Shown in pieces: positions 45,754 through 61,036 of a stretch of 64,000 bases of DNA. How positions within the stretch are numbered: the stretch's first letter is position 1; each line of letters starts with the position of its first letter. This DNA is from Novosphingobium marinum. GTDB lineage: Bacteria > Pseudomonadota > Alphaproteobacteria > Sphingomonadales > Sphingomonadaceae. The stretch is from positions 620,001 through 684,000 of the forward strand of contig NZ_JACBZF010000002.1 of assembly GCF_013408095.1 (NCBI RefSeq), written 5' to 3'. A model generated the notes under the pieces. That model saw nothing but the letters and a program-made list of their open reading frames with translations. It searched no databases and was not told where the DNA came from. The position numbers and the translations under genes are program-made.

Positions 45754-47750
45754 GGGCGGGCCTTGTTCACCTTTGCGATCCTTGCGGCAATCCGTTCGTC
45801 GGCGAGCAGGTCTTGTGTCGGGGCGGGCATGCGTCGCTGCCAGTTGGGATGCTCGTCGATCGTACCGGGAAGGTTGGGCTGCTCGACAAGGCCGAAGAGG
45901 TCCTCGGCAGGGAAGATGGCAAGCTGGCATGGCGTTTTCGCGACGTGCGAGACCACGGCATCGACGACCGGCGCGGTGTCGTCGGGAGCGGGCGGGTCGC
46001 CGTTCGCCGAACCCGATGCCTCCAGCGCGTTCCAGAGGCGCGCACGCTCCGCCCCGCGCCCCTCGCGCTCGGCACCCTCGCTGTCGGCCTTTGAGCCACG
46101 ACCCAGCTGCCAGGTCCAGTCGATGTCGCGGCCCGACCACCAGCCCGCGACGGTCGGCAGGTCGTGCGTGCCGCTCATCGCCACCGCCTGCGCCTGCCAG
46201 CGGGAGGGCGCAGTGTACCCCCCGTCCGGGCCGCGCTCAAACCACAGGACGCGCATGCCGTAGACCTGTCGCGCCTCGAGCTGCGGGCGCAGTCCTTCGG
46301 GCACGGTGCCCAGATCCTCGCCGATGACGACAGCGCGCCCGCGATGCGATTCGATGGCGAGAACGCGCAGCATGTCCGCCAGCGGGAAGGTGAGGTAGGC
46401 GCCCTCGGAAGAGGGCTGGCCGTGGGGGACGACCCACAGGCGGCGCAGTCCGAGCGCGTGGTCTATGCGGATGCCACCCGCGCTTTCCAGTCCCGCCCGC
46501 AGCGTGGCGATGAAGCCTTCGAAACCGGTGCGCAGGAGCGCGGCGGGCGCGAACCCGGTGATACCCCAGTCCTGCCCGTCAGGACCGAGCAGGTCGGGCG
46601 GTGCGCCGATCGAGAGCCCGCTCAGCAGATCGTCGGGGCGGCTCCAGGCGTGGCTGCCGCCCGCGTCCATCCCGACGGCAAGGTCGGAGACGAGTCCGAT
46701 CGCCATCCCGGCCCTGCGCGCGCTGCCTTGCGCTGCTGCAAGGCTTTCGCGCGCCAGCCATTGCGCGAAGGCGAAGAAGTCCACCTCGGCGCGATGCTCG
46801 CGCGCAAAACCGGCGACCGCCGGGCCTGCCGGATCGTGAAAGCGTGCAGGCCAGTCCCGCCACCCCCGCGCGCCGCTGTCGAAAAAGTGCGCATGAAGAG
46901 CATCGAAGGTCGCGTGCCGCTCGAGGTCGTCTCCAGCGCCCTCTCGCCAGTCCCGGACGCGCTCGCGAATATCGGCGGGGCAAGCGTCCCATGCCTTGCG
47001 CAGGGCAGCGAGGCGGGCGGGGATGGCGGCGTGCCAATCGACGAGGTCGCCAGATCCGCCCTCCTGCGGAAGCTGGCCGACAAGCGAGAGATCGCCGAAC
47101 AGGACGTTGAGGAACAGGCGGCTCGACGGCGCATACGGGCTGTAACGGCTGGCGTCGGCCGGGAAAAGCGCATGGGTCGGACTGATCGCCAGCGCGTCCG
47201 CGCCCGCCTTCGCGAAGGCCCCGGCAGAAGCCGCCAGCGTTCCGAAATCGCCGAAAGGCCGCTCGTCGGAGGTCCGCAGCGACGGGACCTGTACTGCAGC
47301 ACCCCACGGGCGCTCGCGAGGCGTCGCGTCGCCCACTCCGAAGCAGCGCGGCGGTGCCACGGCCAGCGTGAACGTGCGGTCGCCGAGATGGAGCCGGTGA
47401 TAGCCGGCCTCGTCGACGCCGGGCGCGAGCATCCCGCCGTCGCAAGGTTCGAGCGCGATTTCGCGCTCCTCTCCGCTTGCGAGAACGAGCAGGGCCGTGT
47501 CGCCGGCAGCCCGGTCGACGGGTAGCACGCAGGCGCAGCCGGCATCGGCAGAGAGAAAGCTGCATTCCCCGGCCTCGACGCGCGCGGCATCGAGGCTCTG
47601 CGCGATCTGTGCGTCGGTCTCGGCGGGCAGGCCGAGCGCGCCGAGCACGCGGCGCAGCGCCTCGTCGGAAACGGTTTGCGGCCTGCTCGCCGCATCCTCC
47701 CAGTCGATCTGCAGGCCGGCGCTGCGGGCAAGGTCGTGCAGCGCGCTCAA
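45750..47750 (-). CDS. malQ: 4-alpha-glucanotransferase (amylomaltase)
   Basis: MalQ transfers glucan segments between malto-oligosaccharides, lengthening short ones and releasing glucose. The 666-aa GH77 protein has an N-terminal domain of about 140 residues, GGIRIDHALGLRRLWVVP (nucleophile Asp), VVIGEDLGTVPEGL (acid/base Glu) and SGTHDLPTVAGWW (third acidic residue). The start codon is TTG 47750, overlapping the treZ stop (TTGA); no ATG fits and MSALHDLARSAGL is a usual N terminus. Between treZ and treY it may recycle oligosaccharides too short for TreY. Confidence 0.94.
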   Translation of the reverse strand: MSALHDLARSAGLQIDWEDAASRPQTVSDEALRRVLGALGLPAETDAQIAQSLDAARVEAGECSFLSADAGCACVLPVDRAAGDTALLVLASGEEREIALEPCDGGMLAPGVDEAGYHRLHLGDRTFTLAVAPPRCFGVGDATPRERPWGAAVQVPSLRTSDERPFGDFGTLAASAGAFAKAGADALAISPTHALFPADASRYSPYAPSSRLFLNVLFGDLSLVGQLPQEGGSGDLVDWHAAIPARLAALRKAWDACPADIRERVRDWREGAGDDLERHATFDALHAHFFDSGARGWRDWPARFHDPAGPAVAGFAREHRAEVDFFAFAQWLARESLAAAQGSARRAGMAIGLVSDLAVGMDAGGSHAWSRPDDLLSGLSIGAPPDLLGPDGQDWGITGFAPAALLRTGFEGFIATLRAGLESAGGIRIDHALGLRRLWVVPHGQPSSEGAYLTFPLADMLRVLAIESHRGRAVVIGEDLGTVPEGLRPQLEARQVYGMRVLWFERGPDGGYTAPSRWQAQAVAMSGTHDLPTVAGWWSGRDIDWTWQLGRGSKADSEGAEREGRGAERARLWNALEASGSANGDPPAPDDTAPVVDAVVSHVAKTPCQLAIFPAEDLFGLVEQPNLPGTIDEHPNWQRRMPAPTQDLLADERIAARIAKVNKARP

Positions 47751-49459
47751 GCCGCGATCTCCGCGCGGAAAGCGGCCGGTTCGCCCGGTTCGCCCAGCGC
47801 GAAGACAGTCTCGCCGACCGGTTCGGGGAATTGCACCGGTTCATCGCCGAGGTTGAGCGCAATCGACAGGACCGCGCCGTCGTCCATCCGCCACCGCGCC
47901 GCCACCGCCTTGTCGCCGAGCACTTCGGCACCTTCGCCGCACGCGCCTGCGAGGCGCGGGACGACGTGCTCGAACCGAAGGCGCAGCAGGTCTCGGTAAG
48001 GCTCCAGCCAGTCGCCTGCATCGGGACCGGGAGCGGCGACCGAGTCCGCAAAGGTCCGCGTCGCGTTGGGATCGGGAATCTTTTCGCGCGCCGCCGGGTC
48101 CGAGAACGCGGCGAACCTTGCGAATTCGCGCCGCCGTCCGTTGCGCACGGCCTCGGCGAGTTCGTCGTGGAAGTCGGTGAAGAACAGGAAGGGCGAGCGA
48201 CTGCCGGTCTCGTCCCCCATGAAGATCAGCGGGATCTGCGGAGCAAGCAGCAGCAGCGCGGTCGCGGCGCGCAGGCGCTCGTTCCCGGTCAGCAGCGTCA
48301 GGCGCTCGCCGAAAGCGCGGTTGCCGATCTGGTCGTGGTTCTGGAGAAACGAGACGAAGCGGGTCGCGGGCAGGTGGCTGCTCGGCTTGCCGCGCGCATG
48401 GTCCGCGCCGGGCGGAGTTTCTCCCTGGTAGATGAAGCCGTCCGACAGGCAGCGCGCCAGTCGCTCGGTCGCGTCGTCGGCGAAGCCTTCGTAGTATCCC
48501 TCGCGCTCGCCGGTCAGCAGGACGTGAAGCACGTTGTGAAAGTCGTCGTTCCATTGCGCGTCGTACGCATCGGGGGCTAGCAGGTCTGCGTCGTTCTTCT
48601 CGTTCTCGAGCACGAGGTGGACGTGCCGGCCGGGCAGCGCCTCGCGGATTTCGGCGGCCATCGCGGACAGGAAGCCGTCGTCGGCAATCGCGTGAACGGC
48701 ATCGAAGCGCAGCCCGTCGAACCGGTATTCGCCCAGCCACATCAGCGCATTGTCGATGAAGAAGCGCCGCACCGGCTCCTGCGAAACCGCGACCGCGCCG
48801 CCCCAGGGCGTATCGGCATCGCGATCGAAGAAGTCCGACGCATAGGTGCCGAGGTAATTCCCGTCCGGCCCGAAGTGGTTGTAGACGACGTCGAGGAACA
48901 TCGAGAGGCCAAGCGCGTGCGCATGGTCGATCAGGGCCTTGAGGTCGTCGGGCGTGCCGTAGGGTTCGGCCAGGGCATAAGGCAGCACGCCGTCGTAGCC
49001 CCAGTTGCGAGTGCCCGAAAATGCCGCGACGGGCATGAGCTCGATGGCGGTGATCCCGATCTCGGCAAGTTCGGGAAGCTTGTTCGCCAGCCCCGCGCAG
49101 CCGCCCATCGTGCCGAGGTGCACTTCCTGGATCACCGTCTCTTCCCACGGGCGGCCCGTCCAGTCGCCGGTGCGCCAGCTATACGCGGCGGGGTCGGTCA
49201 CAATGCTCCAGCCGTGCACGCCGCCCAACTGCGCGCGGGAAGCCGGATCGGGCACAGACAGACCGTCGGGCAGGCGAAAGCGGTAGCGGGTGCCGGGGCG
49301 CGCTTCGGCACTGGCCTCGAACCAGCCGCCCTCCGTTCGTGCCATCGGAACGTCCGCCGCGCCGTCGATCTCGAGCGTCATGCCCTCGTGGTCGGGCGCC
49401 CAGAGGCGGAAGCGGGCGCGCGCGCCGGGCAGGATGTCCGTCCCCCAGCGCGCGCTCAT
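47747..49459 (-). CDS. treZ: Malto-oligosyltrehalose trehalohydrolase
   Basis: TreZ cleaves trehalose from the end of maltooligosyl-trehalose. In the 570-aa GH13 protein an N-terminal carbohydrate-binding-like module (about 1-95; FRLWAPDHEGMTLEI) precedes the barrel. VVYNHFGPDGNYLG is region I, FDGLRFDAVHAI holds the nucleophile and VLENEKND the acid/base Glu. LQNHDQIGNRAFGERL carries the transition-state Asp and is typical of TreZ. ATG 49459 overlaps the glgX stop; the stop overlaps malQ. Confidence 0.95.
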   Translation of the reverse strand: MSARWGTDILPGARARFRLWAPDHEGMTLEIDGAADVPMARTEGGWFEASAEARPGTRYRFRLPDGLSVPDPASRAQLGGVHGWSIVTDPAAYSWRTGDWTGRPWEETVIQEVHLGTMGGCAGLANKLPELAEIGITAIELMPVAAFSGTRNWGYDGVLPYALAEPYGTPDDLKALIDHAHALGLSMFLDVVYNHFGPDGNYLGTYASDFFDRDADTPWGGAVAVSQEPVRRFFIDNALMWLGEYRFDGLRFDAVHAIADDGFLSAMAAEIREALPGRHVHLVLENEKNDADLLAPDAYDAQWNDDFHNVLHVLLTGEREGYYEGFADDATERLARCLSDGFIYQGETPPGADHARGKPSSHLPATRFVSFLQNHDQIGNRAFGERLTLLTGNERLRAATALLLLAPQIPLIFMGDETGSRSPFLFFTDFHDELAEAVRNGRRREFARFAAFSDPAAREKIPDPNATRTFADSVAAPGPDAGDWLEPYRDLLRLRFEHVVPRLAGACGEGAEVLGDKAVAARWRMDDGAVLSIALNLGDEPVQFPEPVGETVFALGEPGEPAAFRAEIAA

Positions 49460-51558
49460 CCGAGCCGCCCGTACCCGACGATGATCATGGCCGCGCGATC
49501 GGGTACCTCGATGCTGTCGCCAATGGGGCGTTCCGGCGCCCGCGGATCGGAGCTGTCGACGATGAGATGGCGTTCGAGGTCGGGCGGCGGCATCCGGAAT
49601 GTCAGCGATGTGTGCGATGCATTCATCACCAGCAGCACCGATTGCAGCGTGCCGTCGTCCATCCGGCGCACCCGGCGCATCATCAGCGCGCGGCCCTCGG
49701 CATTGTGCCAGTCGGCTTCGCTCAGGTTGACGCCGCGCTCGTCGAACCAGTCGATGTCGAGCACGCCGGGAGCGACTTCCTCCTGGCCGTGGAGGAAGCT
49801 GTTGGCGCGCATCAGCGGGAACTTGCGCCGCGTTTCGGCGAGGCGGCGCACGAAATCGATGAGGGCCTGCCCGCGCTCGCTGCGTTCGAGCGACCAGTCG
49901 AACCAGCTGATCTGGTTGTCCTGGCAATAGGCGTTGTTGTTGCCGCGCTGGGTACGACCGAACTCGTCGCCGCCCAGCAGCATCGGCGTGCCGAGCGAGG
50001 CGAAAAGCGTGGTCAGCATCGACCGCACGACACGGTCGCGGCATGCTTCGATGCCTTGGTCGTCGGTCGGCCCTTCCGCGCCCCAGTTGCGCGAATAGTT
50101 CTCGGAATGACCGTCGCGATTGTCCTCGCCGTTCGCCTCGTTGTGCTTGCCTTCGTAGGAGACGACGTCGCGCAGCGGCTGGCCATCGTGCGCGGTGACG
50201 AAGTTGATGCCCGCCCAGGTGCGGCGCGCGCGGTGATCGAACAGGTCGGCGGAACCGGCGATGCGGTTGGCGAACTCGGGCCGCATCCCCGAATCCCCGC
50301 GCCAGAACCGGCGGGTGGCGTCGCGGAACTTGTCGTTCCACTCGGCAAAGCCGGGCGGGTGATTGCCCAGCTGGTAGCCGCCTGGGCCGATGTCCCACGG
50401 CTCGGAAATGAGCTTGAGCTGGTTGAGCACCGGGTCCTGCCGCAGGACATCGAAGAAGCCCGCGCGCGGCGTGAAGCCGTTGTTGCCGTCGCGTCCCAGC
50501 GTCACGCCGAGGTCGAAGCGGAACCCGTCGACGTGATAGCTTTCCGCCCAGTAGCGCAGCGAATCCGCCACCATCTGCAGGACGCGCGGATGGCTGAGGT
50601 CGAGGGTGTTTCCCGTCCCCGTGTCGTTCACGCAATAGCGCGGATCGTCCTCGACCAGCCGGTAGTAGGTCGCGTTGTCCAGCCCCCGGAAATTGAAGGT
50701 GGGGCCAAGCTCGCTGCCCTCGGCGGTGTGGTTGTAGACGACATCGAGGATCACCTCGATCCCTGCGGCATGGAGGCGGCGGATGGCGATGCGCAGTTCG
50801 TCGCAATGCTCGGTCGCCATGTAGCGCCGCTCGGGCGCGAAGAAGGCGAGCGTGTTGTACCCCCAGTAATTGACGAGACCCGCTTCCTGCAGCCGCCGGT
50901 CCTGCACGAACTCGTGGATCGGCAGCAGTTCCAGCGTGGTCACGCCGATCCGTTTCAGGTGGTCGATCACGCGGGGATGGGACAGCGCCGCGAAAGTGCC
51001 GCGCTCCATCTCGGGCACCTCGTCCATCAGCCTGGTCAGGCCCTTGGCGTGCGCCTCGTAGATCACCGTGTCGCTCCACGGCACCTGCGGGCGCACGTCG
51101 CCGGTCCAGTCGAAGCCGCTGGCGGTGACGACGGCCTTGGGCATCGCGGCGGCGCTGTCGCGGCGGTCGAAGGTCAGGTCCTTGCGCTTCGACCGCACGC
51201 GGTAGGAATGGAGCGCGTCGGTCCACCTGACCCCGCCGTGCAGGCCCTTGGCATAGGGATCGAGCAGCAGCTTGTTGGGGTTGAAGCGATGGCCTTCCTC
51301 CGGCTCCCACCTCCCGTGCGCGCGAAAGCCGTAGAGCAGCCCCGGCGTCGCGCCCGGCAAATAGCCGTGCCAGACCTCGTCGGTCCACTCTGGCAGTTCG
51401 TAGCAGGCAACCTGCTTGCGGCCCTTGGGATCGAACAGGCACAGGTCGATACGGTCGGCATTGGCCGAAAATACCGCGAAATTGACGCCGAGCCCGTCGA
51501 ACGTCGCGCCGAGGGGGTAGGGGGAACCGGGCTCGAGCCGGTCGGGAAAGCCGTTCAA
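49456..51558 (-). CDS. glgX: Glycogen debranching enzyme
   Basis: GlgX is an isoamylase-type GH13 enzyme that removes short alpha-1,6 branches. The 700-aa protein has a CBM48 domain (about 10-105; GATFDGLGVNFAVFSANA), then DVVYNHTAEG, DGFRFDLGVTLGRDG (nucleophile), SEPWDIGPGGYQLG (Glu) and TAHDGQPLRDVV. NNAYCQDN and the C-terminal domain complete the isoamylase type. TTG 51558 is used as start: GGAG lies about 8 nt upstream and the protein opens MNGFPDRLEPG. It is 4 bp after the glgB stop. It can supply linear chains to TreY. Confidence 0.94.
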   Translation of the reverse strand: MNGFPDRLEPGSPYPLGATFDGLGVNFAVFSANADRIDLCLFDPKGRKQVACYELPEWTDEVWHGYLPGATPGLLYGFRAHGRWEPEEGHRFNPNKLLLDPYAKGLHGGVRWTDALHSYRVRSKRKDLTFDRRDSAAAMPKAVVTASGFDWTGDVRPQVPWSDTVIYEAHAKGLTRLMDEVPEMERGTFAALSHPRVIDHLKRIGVTTLELLPIHEFVQDRRLQEAGLVNYWGYNTLAFFAPERRYMATEHCDELRIAIRRLHAAGIEVILDVVYNHTAEGSELGPTFNFRGLDNATYYRLVEDDPRYCVNDTGTGNTLDLSHPRVLQMVADSLRYWAESYHVDGFRFDLGVTLGRDGNNGFTPRAGFFDVLRQDPVLNQLKLISEPWDIGPGGYQLGNHPPGFAEWNDKFRDATRRFWRGDSGMRPEFANRIAGSADLFDHRARRTWAGINFVTAHDGQPLRDVVSYEGKHNEANGEDNRDGHSENYSRNWGAEGPTDDQGIEACRDRVVRSMLTTLFASLGTPMLLGGDEFGRTQRGNNNAYCQDNQISWFDWSLERSERGQALIDFVRRLAETRRKFPLMRANSFLHGQEEVAPGVLDIDWFDERGVNLSEADWHNAEGRALMMRRVRRMDDGTLQSVLLVMNASHTSLTFRMPPPDLERHLIVDSSDPRAPERPIGDSIEVPDRAAMIIVGYGRLG

Positions 51559-51562
51559 GCGA

Positions 51563-56981
<5,419 letters not shown>

Positions 56982-56985
<4 letters not shown>

Positions 56986-59900
56986 GCCGGCGCCTCCCAC
57001 TTGCGGCCCTCGGGGGCGATGAAGCGCCAGATGCGATAGGGCTCGTCGGGGGAAAGGCGGGTGTGCTGCCACTTGCCGGTCAGCTCGAAGCGGTTGCCGT
57101 TCGCCAGGTCCTCGACCGCGATGGATGCATCGTCGCCAAGGCCGAACTGCCACAGCGGCACCTCGTAGTCGCATTCGTGCGCATTGTGCGGGTCCATGTT
57201 GACCATCACCATGATGAGGTCCGACCCGTCGGGCGCGGGCTTGCCGTACCAGATCACGTTTTCGTTGTGCGCGGTGTAGAACCGGGTGTTGAGATGCGTC
57301 TGGAGCGCCGGATGCGCCTTTCGCAGGCGGTTGAGCATGGTCACGTCGGCGATGATGTTGCCCGGCGAATGCCAGTCGCGCACGCGAATCTCGTACTTCT
57401 CGGAATCGAGATACTCTTCCTTGCCGGGGCCGAGCGGCGCGGCGTCGCAGAGTTCGAAGCCCGAGTAGACGCCCCACAGGCCCGACAGCGTCGCCGCCAG
57501 CACCGCCCGGATGCGATGCGCCGGGCGGCCGCCCGTCTGCAGGAAGTGCGGGTTGATGTCGGGCGTGTTGACGAAGAAGTGCGGGCGGTAGAATTCCTTC
57601 GGCGCCTGGGTGGTCAGCTCGGTGATGTACTCGACCAGTTCATGCTTGCGATCGCGCCAGGTGAAATAGGTGTAGCTCTGCGAGAAGCCGACCTTGGCAA
57701 GGCGGTACATCATCGTCGGGCGGGTGAAGGCTTCGGACAGGAAGATCGCGTCGGGGTGCCGCGCGCGCACTTCGCCGATCATCCATTCCCAGAACGGCAG
57801 CGGCTTGGTGTGCGGATTGTCGACCCGGAAGGTCTTCACCCCGTGTTCGGCCCATAGAAGCACGACGTCGCGCAACGCTTCCCACAGGCCCGGAACCGCG
57901 TCCGGCCCGTAGAAATCGACGTTGACGATGTCCTGGTACTTCTTCGGCGGGTTCTCGGCGTATTTCATCGATCCGTCCGGTCGCCATGCGAACCAGCCGG
58001 GGTGTTCCTTCAGCCAAGGATGGTCGGGCGAGGCCTGGATCGCGAAATCGAGCGCGATTTCCAGCCCGTGATCGTGCGCCGCCGCGACCAGCCGCCCGAA
58101 ATCCTCGAAGCTGCCGAGCTCGGGGTGAATCGCGTCGTGCCCGCCGTCCGGGCTGCCGATGGCATAGGGGCTTCCCGGATCGTCGGGTCCGGGGGTCAGC
58201 GTGTTGTTCGGCCCCTTGCGATTGGTCTTGCCGATAGGATGGATCGGCGGGAAGTAAAGCGTGTCGAACCCCATGTCGCGGATGCGAGGCAGGTGGGCGA
58301 CGACGTCGTCGAAGGTGCCGTGCCGCGCCTTGTCGTCGGTCATCGAGCGGGGGAAGATCTCGTACCAGCTCGAGAAGCGCGCCTCGATCCTTTCGGCGTC
58401 GACAAGCTGCGGCTTCGAGGTGACCGAATGCGGGCGATGGTCCGCCGCCATCATCAGCTCATGCAGGTCGGCGGACAGGAGCAGGGCGGCGCTTTCCTCG
58501 CCTTCGGCCCGCGAAATCGCGGCATGGTGCTTTTGCAGCGCGGTCTTGAGCTTGCCCTTCGACCGTACTGCCGCCTCGTCGACCAGCAAAGCGCCTTCGG
58601 CATGGTCCACGGGCTGGGCGACGCCCGCGTCGAGCTTCTTGCGGAAGTCGCGTCGGAACCCGCCGAACCGGTCGAGCCAGGCCTCGACCTCGAATTCCCA
58701 GCGACCGAGGCGGTCGAGGGTGAACGCGCCGGTCCAGCGATCGTTCGGGTGCTGCGCCATGCGCATCGACGACCAGCCCTTCGCATCGACGGGGCGCCAG
58801 CGCAGCTCGGCGGCAAGCTGCTCGTGACCGTCGCCGAAGGCCACCGCCTCGACATCGATGCGGTCTCCGACGACCCGCTTTGCCGGGAAGTCCCCGCCGG
58901 AAACGAAAGGCGAGACGCTCTCGATCACGAAGCGCGGCGAGTTCTCGGCGAAAGCCTTGGCGGCGACCGGCTTGCGGCGCGCGGGCGGCATTATCGCATC
59001 GTGACGTCTCGCGGTGAAGAGGCGCACTTCGTAGGGGTCGAATTCGGGATCGCCGCCGCCTTCACCGGACAGCGGCTCCAGCGCGGCGAAGGTCGCGCCA
59101 ACCTGCGAGAGGTGCGCCATGCGCGGAGCGGGCTGCGGCTCGCCCGAAAGGTTGGCGAACACGACGAGCGCATCGTCGCAGGTGCGCAGGTCCGGCCCGC
59201 CGCCGACGAGCCAGGTGCCGATAGCGCCGCCCGCTCCCGAAAGCCTGCGAATCTCGCCGTCGAAACCGCGCGATTTCTCGCCGATCTGCGCGGCCTCGCG
59301 CAGGCGACCGGCGAAAGCATCCGCGCCGCCGCCCATCTCTGCAGGCACGATCAGGCCCGAACCCAGCGCCGCGCCGACAAGGACGAGCGCCGTCTCCGCC
59401 TCGCCGCTGCGGTCGGACACCTCGCACAGGACGGGCGCGGCGTGACGCAGCTCCTCCATCTCGTCGACCAGCCATGAGGCATGTCCGTCCCACCAGGCAT
59501 AGGACGATACGAGGTAGTCGATCCCCGCCTGTGCCAGCGGGCGCGCGGCACTGCGGCGATCTCCGAACGGACCGGCGATGAGCACGAAGCCCGGATCGAG
59601 ATTGCGCAGGCGCGCCGCGATCCGTGCGGCCAGCATGGGATCGATGCGCTCGGCGCGGGAGAGGCGAAAGCCGCCGATGTGGCATGACTTCGCCAGCGCC
59701 TCGAGCCTGCTGCCGACGATGTCCTCCAGCGTGGCGGCGGCGTCGGCGTGGTGAAGGCGGGCCAGCGCCTCGCCGGTTGCGGGCATGGCGGTGCGCGGAT
59801 CGACCGGCCCGTCCGTGCCGCTTTCACGCCGGATCGCGAAGGCCGAAGGATGTTCGTCCACTGCCGGATGGTCCAGCGGGAAGCGCGAGGCATCGATCTC

Positions 59901-60104
59901 CACGACCAGTCGCAGCTTCTTCTTGCGACATGCCTTGCCGATGGCTTCGAGGTCGCCGAGGCTCATGTCGAACGGGGAGAACGCGCCGCGAACCAGCAGT
60001 CCGTCGAAGCCGATGTCCGCCGCCCTTGAAACGAGGTCCTTCGCCGGGTCGGGACCGCTGGTCCGGGGGTCGAAGGACAGGAGGCGAAGTGTCGGATCGG
60101 TCAA
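56982..60104 (-). CDS. glgE: Alpha-1,4-glucan:maltose-1-phosphate maltosyltransferase with extra N-terminal amylase-like domain
   Basis: GlgE extends alpha-1,4-glucan with maltosyl units from maltose-1-phosphate. The C-terminal about 660 of 1040 residues are the classical enzyme: [21 protein letters not shown] substrate loop (seen as [13 protein letters not shown]), [18 protein letters not shown] (nucleophile, about 760), FLSEAFTRP (Glu, about 785) and [14 protein letters not shown]. The first about 340 residues form an additional region resembling a GH13 barrel, in which GGFRLSRAE (S149) has Ser where the nucleophile Asp is expected. The start chosen is TTG 60104, with GAGGAG (60111-60116) 6 nt upstream. 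GTG 60158 is possible but would overlap the -10 element of the predicted promoter. It is the first gene of the operon. Confidence 0.93.
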
Positions 60105-60153
60105 GGGCTGCTCCTCGATGGGGGCTCGCGTTCTGTTCGGGGTATCCTCTTCC

Positions 60154-60178
60154 AACACATCTTGTGGGCCATCGTTCC
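60154..60178 (-). promoter_or_regulatory. EcfG-like general-stress promoter candidate for the glgE operon
   Basis: On the minus strand GGAAC (60178-60174) is followed after 16 bp by TGTT (60157-60154), one base from the alphaproteobacterial general-stress sigma consensus GGAAC-N16/17-CGTT. It lies 50 bp upstream of TTG 60104, a suitable distance for a short leader. Trehalose genes are common targets of this sigma factor family. The element is paired with an exact match in the opposite direction (60323-60348). Confidence 0.6.
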
Positions 60179-60322
60179 GATCCTGCCGGACCGCGAACGG
60201 TGCGCAGGCAGCTTAACCCAAGTTTACAGCCTGAAAAGCCCGAAAATCCGCGACTTCTATCATCGTCTGCGACGAAATGGTGCGCAGGCGGGGCGGGTTC
60301 GGCTGCTGCTCCTCCGATCTGC

Positions 60323-60348
60323 GGAACGTTTCGCCGCCGCGCCCCGTT
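60323..60348 (+). promoter_or_regulatory. EcfG-type general-stress promoter for the SRPBCC operon
   Basis: GGAAC (60323-60327), 17 bp, CGTT (60345-60348) is an exact match to the consensus bound by EcfG-type sigma factors in alphaproteobacteria. The -10 element is 28 bp before ATG 60377, leaving room for a short leader with a GGAAAGGAAA ribosome site. Nothing else in this intergenic region looks like a promoter for the rightward operon. Confidence 0.75.
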
Positions 60349-60376
60349 GGTTGGGAAAGCGGAAAGGAAAGATTCC

Positions 60377-61036
60377 ATGCATCACCAAAGCAGCAGAGGA
60401 CCGTTGGCGGGTGCCGCCATCGGCATCGGCATGCTGGGCGCAGTCGCGCTCGGCGGCCTGATCGCGAAACGCAAGGCCAGCCCGCGCAGCGCCGACGACG
60501 CGCCGGGCTACACCGCGCGGCGCAGCTTCGGCGCGTACGACGTCGTCGGCCGTACTGTCACCATTCGCGAGGACCGCCACAAGCTCTTCGCGTTCTGGCG
60601 CGACTTCTCGAACCTGCCCGATGTGATGGAGAACGTCGTCTCGATCACGCCCAGGAGCAGCGACGGGCGCGCCGTCTGGAAGATCCGCGCCCCTGCCGGT
60701 CGCATTGTCGAGATCGAGACCGAGATCGCCCGCGAAATCGAAGGCGAGGTCATCGCCTGGTGTTCGGTCGAGGGCTCGGACATCGAGACGAAGGGCCGCG
60801 TTGAATTCGCCGACGCGCCGGGAGATCGCGGCACGCGTGTGACGTTGATCACCGCATACGATCCGCCGGGCGGCGCGGTCGGCAAGGGGCTTGCCAAGCT
60901 CTGGCTGCGCGAGCCCGCCGTCCAGGCCCGCCATGACCTGAAGCGTTTCAAGGCGCTGATGGAGACCGGCGAAATCACGACATCCGCGCGCACCATGGAC
61001 GAGACGCGAGCCGCCAAGATGGAGAATACCCGATGA
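60377..61036 (+). CDS. SRPBCC (polyketide cyclase/dehydrase-like) membrane-anchored protein
   Basis: The 219-aa protein begins with a short polar N terminus and a glycine-rich hydrophobic helix (about 9-30; AGAAIGIGMLGAVALGGLIA), probably a membrane anchor. An SRPBCC/START-like domain follows at about 50-200, with TIREDRHKLFAFWRDFSNLPDVM in shortened form (KLFAFWRDFSNLPDVME), the usual start of this cyclase/dehydrase family. Such domains bind hydrophobic ligands; the ligand is not deducible. ATG 60377 follows a GGAAAGGAAA ribosome site. The stop overlaps the dehydrogenase ATG. It is the first gene of a putative stress operon. Confidence 0.8.
   Translation: MHHQSSRGPLAGAAIGIGMLGAVALGGLIAKRKASPRSADDAPGYTARRSFGAYDVVGRTVTIREDRHKLFAFWRDFSNLPDVMENVVSITPRSSDGRAVWKIRAPAGRIVEIETEIAREIEGEVIAWCSVEGSDIETKGRVEFADAPGDRGTRVTLITAYDPPGGAVGKGLAKLWLREPAVQARHDLKRFKALMETGEITTSARTMDETRAAKMENTR

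Noticed and set aside
60199..60289. GGTGCGCAGGC present twice, 80 bp apart, in the glgE-SRPBCC gap
   Set aside because: The 11-bp repeat lies between the two promoter candidates without symmetry or helical phasing. It is not enough to call an operator.
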